Below, one piece after another: positions 60,433 to 64,000 of a stretch of 64,000 nt of DNA. Position 1 is the first letter of the stretch, and every line of letters starts with the position of its first letter. Under the pieces are notes generated by a model that was not told the origin of the DNA, searched no databases, and saw only the letters and a list, made by a program, of their open reading frames with translations. Position numbers and translations under genes: made by a program. This stretch comes from Taenia hydatigena. Lineage: Eukaryota > Platyhelminthes > Cestoda > Cyclophyllidea > Taeniidae. The stretch covers positions 9,566,565 to 9,630,564 of the forward strand of contig JADWOT020000004.1 in the NCBI GenBank assembly GCA_036345935.2. The letters are read 5' to 3'.

Positions 60433-60735
60433 TCACCCCTCCGCTTCCTCCCATTTGCATTCATCCGGACCTTCGGCTGTGCCGTAGACGACTGCTGCTG
60501 ATGCGTCGACTCCTTCCATTTCGCCACCGTCAGCCACGACTTGCAGTATCCGTTGCAATCCACCAAACTTCACATCAGATGCGACTGCTTGCGAGTTTGC
60601 CCTCCGCCCACACTGCCCACCCTGCCTATTCTGTCCCACTTTCTCTGCTTCCACATGAACATTCGTCATCTGAGGTGCTTTGTGCCAGACAGCTTCTTGG
60701 CTTCTTTGGCAACCCAAATGTCACCCTTGTTATCG
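60433..60735 (-). pseudogene. Inverted copy of the repeated 55-kb exon
   Basis: The minus strand opens with GCQRSQEAVWHKAPQ and continues NVHVEAEKVG, ASDVKFGGLQRILQ and PDECKWEEAEG. It aligns over the whole length with the second reading frame of exon 2 at 55.2-55.5 kb (GCQRRQQAVSHKALQ, NVHVE-type, ASDAKLVRFQQILQ, PDEYEWRDEGG). Indels keep the frame. No acceptor AG precedes it (ATTTGGG), and no first exon is nearby, so it is probably a pseudogene or part of a gene I cannot see. Confidence 0.45.
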
Positions 60736-60850
60736 TTCTTCTTGTTGTTTGTTCAAATACATCTCTTTTGTTCTTTAGACGAACGCCTTATCTCACTGAT
60801 CACTTAGTAGGCGGCAGGATGGCGGTGATGCCACAGAATCCACCTTACAT
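60565..60850 (-). repeat. Inverted piece of block A
   Basis: Reverse complement of about 27330-27575, overlapping the exon copy above. It includes the GGCGGCAGGATGGCGGTGATG and CACCTTAC anchors. Confidence 0.8.
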
Positions 60851-61428
60851 TTCGTTTCCGGGCAACTCTCTCCCTCCCCCAGTCCTCCGCCATCTCTATG
60901 CGCTGCTTCAACAGCACGCATACCACAGTGATGACAATAGCGCACCTGTATAGCACGATAGGCGGTAAATGGTGACTGTTTTGTTGGTTTGTGGGGTTGT
61001 TTGTGCCTTTGACGACGCTTGGAGTGTGCTTAATGGGGTAAGAAGTTGCGGTATACTACTTAGGTAGACTGGCGTTGATTCCTCGTGTTAGTGTTGATTT
61101 GCGCTTTGCTGTTGGGAGGAGGAGGAGAAAGAGAAGGCATTTCCATCTTACAACTCGTTGTCAATATTCTAGGTGCCTGAAGGACGGGGATTTGGAGAGT
61201 CGTCGACAAGGCTAGTTTAACCCTTCTATGCTTCGCCTCCTCCACAGAGCCCCGCTTCTGGGACTGCAGCTGCTGCTACTGCCACGTATGCGTGGACATC
61301 GCCGACCGACGATGCGATGGGATTTGCGTGGCTTAACAGCAAGTGCTATGCGCAATAACATTGGCTCTTAAATAACAATCTCCCTTTTGAGTCCTTTACT
61401 GAATTTCAGTTGAAGTAAATGTGGTCCA
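60851..61428. other. No gene recognised
   Basis: Single-copy flank before the Gypsy element 2 LTR. I see nothing else here. Confidence 0.5.
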
Positions 61429-61654
61429 TGTAGAGGGTTCCTCCCCTCCCTCCTGGTTACCCTTGATAGTAGAAGTCTGCGTACGTTTAGACATCTTTAA
61501 TGTATATGGGGTGATAAATACAGCTAGGCGAGATATGGGGCTCAGGCCGAGGATGTGTCACGCTCCAGCGAGTCTCCACGCTGCTCTCTCAGGTGGTTCA
61601 AATTGACTTCCCGCCTCTGGCCTACAAAGCGCATTTAAAGAGTTAAGTATTACA
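61429..61654 (-). repeat. 3' LTR of Gypsy element 2 (226 bp)
   Basis: TGTAATACTT to GAACCCTCTACA in element orientation, the same length and ends as 21653-21878. Confidence 0.85.
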
Positions 61655-61694
61655 TAGCCCCCTCGTCTTTTGAGCGCCGTCCCCGGCGCTACCC

Positions 61695-63542
61695 CTATTG
61701 ATTCGCTTTGGTTAAACCATCGGGTGGTTTGCCTTCTTCTACGATTAAATAGGCTTCGCCCTCGTAGCCGACCGGCGAAACACCTCTGTAAGGTCGGATC
61801 CTATTGTGATAGACGGTTATGGGATGGGTACGGAGTTCCGCGTTCCGGACGAGGTAGTTCGTAGGGGACAGGACTTTTACTACGCGGAAGGGACCTTTAC
61901 TCCAAGGGTGGTAAAATTTGCGATGTGTCTTAGGTGGAGGAATCGGCCGATATATTTGGACGTGATCTCTTTCGTGGTAGGCAGTGAGTCGACTGTGCTT
62001 ATCGTAGTATTTCTTTTGTCGGGTATGAGACATTTGAAGGTGTCGACGGGCGAGATTAAACGTCTTTCTTATCCCTTCTTTGAGACGTAGTACGTACTTC
62101 GGGGCGTTGTTGGTAGCCACTTCTTTGCGAGGGAGGAAGACGTCAGAGGGAACTCTCATTTCGTGGCCGGTGAGCATCTTGAACGGAGAGACACCGGCTG
62201 ATGTGTGGACTGTAGCCCTATAGGCAAGAAGGGCACGCCCAAGGTTTAAATCCCAATCTTCCGGTCGTGCCTCCTTCGTGAAAGCCTTTAGTAACCCTAT
62301 CATTGTTCGGTTAGTTCTTTCCACTTGTCCATTGCCCTGAGGGTGGCCAGGTGTCGTGCGCGTCTTTGCGATTCCGAGGGACTTGCATAGTTCAGTAAAG
62401 AGTCGGCTTTCAAAATTAGGGCCTTGGTCGCTATGGACTGATTCAAGCACTCCGTGCTGACAGGTCCAACGATTGAAAAAGGTCGACGCAACTGTCTCGG
62501 CGTCTTGGGACTTCATAGGCTCCGCTTCGGCCACTTTCGTGAAGTAGTCAACCATAGATAGAATATGTCGGCTTCGCCTCTTGGTGAGTGGTAGAGGACC
62601 CATGATGTCGATACCCACTCGTTCGCCCGGAAATCCCGTAAGCATAGGCTGCAGAGGTGCCACTGCTGTGGAATGAGGGTTCTTGAACCTGCTGCAAGTA
62701 ATGCAGGTTCGGCAGAAGTCGTGCACGTCTGGGGAGAGGGAGGGCCACCAGTATCGTTTCATCGAGGCCTCCACCATCTTTTTCTCACCGACGTGGCCCA
62801 ATCGTTCGTGCAGCTCTTGGAGGGCTGTTTGTATCAGGGAACCTGGGACAGCCAGGCGCTTGGGAGACGTGGCATCTTCTTGGTACCACAAGACTTCATC
62901 TTCCAGGGAGAGTTTGGACCATTGCTGCCATATCTGCTTGGCTGCCTTGCTGGATGATTTCATCTCTTCCGCAGTGGGCTTGGACGAGGATGCCAGAAAC
63001 CTGTCGTATACCAAGGACGTGTCGGAGTCTGTACTCTGTGTGTTACTCCACTGATGTTTAGTCGGCTCTCTTAAAAATAGGGTTCCCACTACACCGCTAT
63101 GCCTATCGACTGAGAGGGGTCTGCGGGATAATGCATCTGCGTTGCTATGCAAGTTTTCTTTTCTGTACTGCACAGTGAAGTCATATTGTTGCAGTTCCTC
63201 GTACCAGCGTGCAACCGAACGATCGATCTCCTTCATTGTTTCCAACCAGGTCAGCGCCTGATGGTCTGTTCTCACTATGAACTGTCTCGCTATCAGGTAG
63301 TGCTTGAAGTGGCGTACCATTGTATAGATGGCGAAAAGTTCACGTTCTGTTGCACTCTTCTGTCTCATTTTTTTGTTCAATCTGGCACTAGCGTAGGCGA
63401 TGACGTGTTCCCTACCTTCTTTGTCTCTTTGCGAAAGTACACCACCCACGGCCACGTCCCTGGCGTCCGTGTCTAGTACGAAGGAGGGAGGTGCGGCGGT
63501 CCCGAAGTTTGGTAAAGCCAAAATCGGAGCGGAGCAGAGCAT
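61695..63542 (-). CDS. pol: Gypsy element 2 RNase H-integrase part of pol (615 aa ORF)
   Basis: RNase H: residues about 20-140, with VLDTDARD, ERELFAIY, RTDHQALTWL and NADALSRRP. Integrase zinc finger: H245, H250, C280, C283. Integrase core catalytic triad: D312 (GIDIMG), D372 (HSDQG), E408 (GQVERT). A GPF-type module (GPFRVVKVLSP) follows at about 550. These enzymes remove the RNA template and insert the cDNA copy. The listed start is an internal Met. The same frame continues upstream for 13 codons to a TAA, beyond which RT is in frame, so this is the C-terminal part of one pol frame split by a single stop. Confidence 0.92.
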   Translation of the reverse strand: MLCSAPILALPNFGTAAPPSFVLDTDARDVAVGGVLSQRDKEGREHVIAYASARLNKKMRQKSATERELFAIYTMVRHFKHYLIARQFIVRTDHQALTWLETMKEIDRSVARWYEELQQYDFTVQYRKENLHSNADALSRRPLSVDRHSGVVGTLFLREPTKHQWSNTQSTDSDTSLVYDRFLASSSKPTAEEMKSSSKAAKQIWQQWSKLSLEDEVLWYQEDATSPKRLAVPGSLIQTALQELHERLGHVGEKKMVEASMKRYWWPSLSPDVHDFCRTCITCSRFKNPHSTAVAPLQPMLTGFPGERVGIDIMGPLPLTKRRSRHILSMVDYFTKVAEAEPMKSQDAETVASTFFNRWTCQHGVLESVHSDQGPNFESRLFTELCKSLGIAKTRTTPGHPQGNGQVERTNRTMIGLLKAFTKEARPEDWDLNLGRALLAYRATVHTSAGVSPFKMLTGHEMRVPSDVFLPRKEVATNNAPKYVLRLKEGIRKTFNLARRHLQMSHTRQKKYYDKHSRLTAYHERDHVQIYRPIPPPKTHRKFYHPWSKGPFRVVKVLSPTNYLVRNAELRTHPITVYHNRIRPYRGVSPVGYEGEAYLIVEEGKPPDGLTKANQ

Positions 63543-63581
63543 TCGCTTTAATTCTTTGAAGGCTTCATCATTTTCATTCTC

Positions 63582-63977
63582 TTACTTGAAATTTCTTTTT
63601 GCCTGCTTCTCGGTTAGCTTGTGTAGGGGGCTAGCAATCTTGGCAAAGCCTTTAACGAAGCGCCTATAGTAGTTTGCCAAACCGAGGAAACTGCGAAGTT
63701 CCGTCTGATTAGTTGGTGGTGGCCAGGTTCTCACTTGTTTTGTGCGATCTTCACTGACTGCCATCTCGTCTGACGAGACTGTGTGCCCCAGAAAGTTGAC
63801 TGAACGGCGGAGAAAATGACACTTCTTTGGATTCAAGGTCAAACCTGCATCTTGCAGACGGTCTAGGACTAGTTTCAGATTGGCGTTATGCACGCGAATG
63901 CCTCTACCGAAAACGAGAACGTCATCTAGGTAGATTATGCAATGTTTCGGGAAGAGCCCAATCAGTGCCGTCTGCAT
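63582..63977 (-). CDS. pol: Gypsy element 2 RT C-terminal part (runs off the window)
   Basis: Contains the catalytic [27 protein letters not shown], and the connection region [19 protein letters not shown]. It ends at TAA 63582-63584, at the junction to RNase H. The upstream part lies outside the window (the frame is still open at 64000). Confidence 0.9.
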   Translation of the reverse strand: MQTALIGLFPKHCIIYLDDVLVFGRGIRVHNANLKLVLDRLQDAGLTLNPKKCHFLRRSVNFLGHTVSSDEMAVSEDRTKQVRTWPPPTNQTELRSFLGLANYYRRFVKGFAKIASPLHKLTEKQAKRNFK

Positions 63978-64000
63978 CAGGCGCTGGAAAGTGGCTGCGG

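Larger units (their letters stand above)
61429..64000 (-). mobile_element. Ty3/Gypsy LTR retrotransposon, better-preserved copy, cut by the window edge
   Basis: The minus strand shows the 3' LTR, integrase, RNase H and the C-terminal part of RT; the rest lies beyond 64000. It is closely similar to the element at 21.65-25.8 kb and fills the segments deleted there. The polypurine tract GACGAGGGGGCTA directly precedes the LTR. The only lesion seen is one in-frame TAA at 63582-63584. Confidence 0.92.

Noticed and set aside
59973..60953. 326-aa plus-strand ORF, the longest outside repeats and Gypsy
   Set aside because: It runs through a pyrimidine-rich low-complexity tract and an inverted duplicate piece, starts without ATG, and its peptide is Leu/Pro/Ser low complexity.
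1..64000. CRISPR arrays, bacterial genes, rRNA, tRNA
   Set aside because: No spaced direct repeats with unique spacers, no ribosomal signatures and no cloverleaf I could support by eye; a tRNA scan would be needed to exclude tRNAs fully.

Overview
This is a eukaryotic, gene-poor, repeat-rich window. It most likely comes from a flatworm, probably a tapeworm. The pointers are small spliced genes with clean GT..AG introns and very short exons, a diverged family-31 glycosyltransferase with a DDD metal site, Ty3/Gypsy LTR retrotransposons, and a 180/181-bp satellite. No bacterial operons, rRNA, CRISPR or confident tRNA were seen. The species assignment is inference.

Layout. Positions 1-21321 are bracketed by a large inverted repeat (arms 1-1760 and 19461-21321). 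Inside lie two decayed Gypsy fragments (3640-4410 minus, 7865-8130 plus), a spliced gene rebuilt by eye as nine exons (9296-12153, 369 codons, several exons of 32-33 nt), and a satellite array (homogeneous core about 13160-18860, decayed monomers on both sides). A degenerate Gypsy element on the minus strand occupies 21653-25803.

From 27 to 61 kb the window is a mosaic of segmental duplications. Block A (27.25-32.46 kb), block B (42.6-48.9 kb) and block C (52.2-54.7 kb) are direct copies of overlapping parts of one ancestral segment. Smaller pieces are inverted at 54.68-54.79, 55.8-56.16 and 60.56-60.85 kb. The blocks carry F-box-like pseudogenes, a pair of small signal-peptide ORFs and a repeated exon family. 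Between A and B lie a glycosyltransferase gene with a nonsense codon (39263-40830) and a partial copy of it (37640-38300). A second short satellite array (57.82-58.74 kb) follows another stretch with exon-like signals. A second, better-preserved Gypsy element (61429 to the window end, minus strand) closes the window.

The best candidate for something undescribed is the micro-exon gene at 9.3-12.15 kb. Exons 2-7 all begin and end in phase 1, so any of them could be skipped without a frameshift. It encodes a protein with two N-terminal hydrophobic segments, the architecture expected of variable secreted or surface parasite proteins. Candidate relatives sit directly upstream (8.8-9.2 kb) and possibly at 57 kb. 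All spliced models come from reading splice signals and reading phase; none was tested against transcripts.
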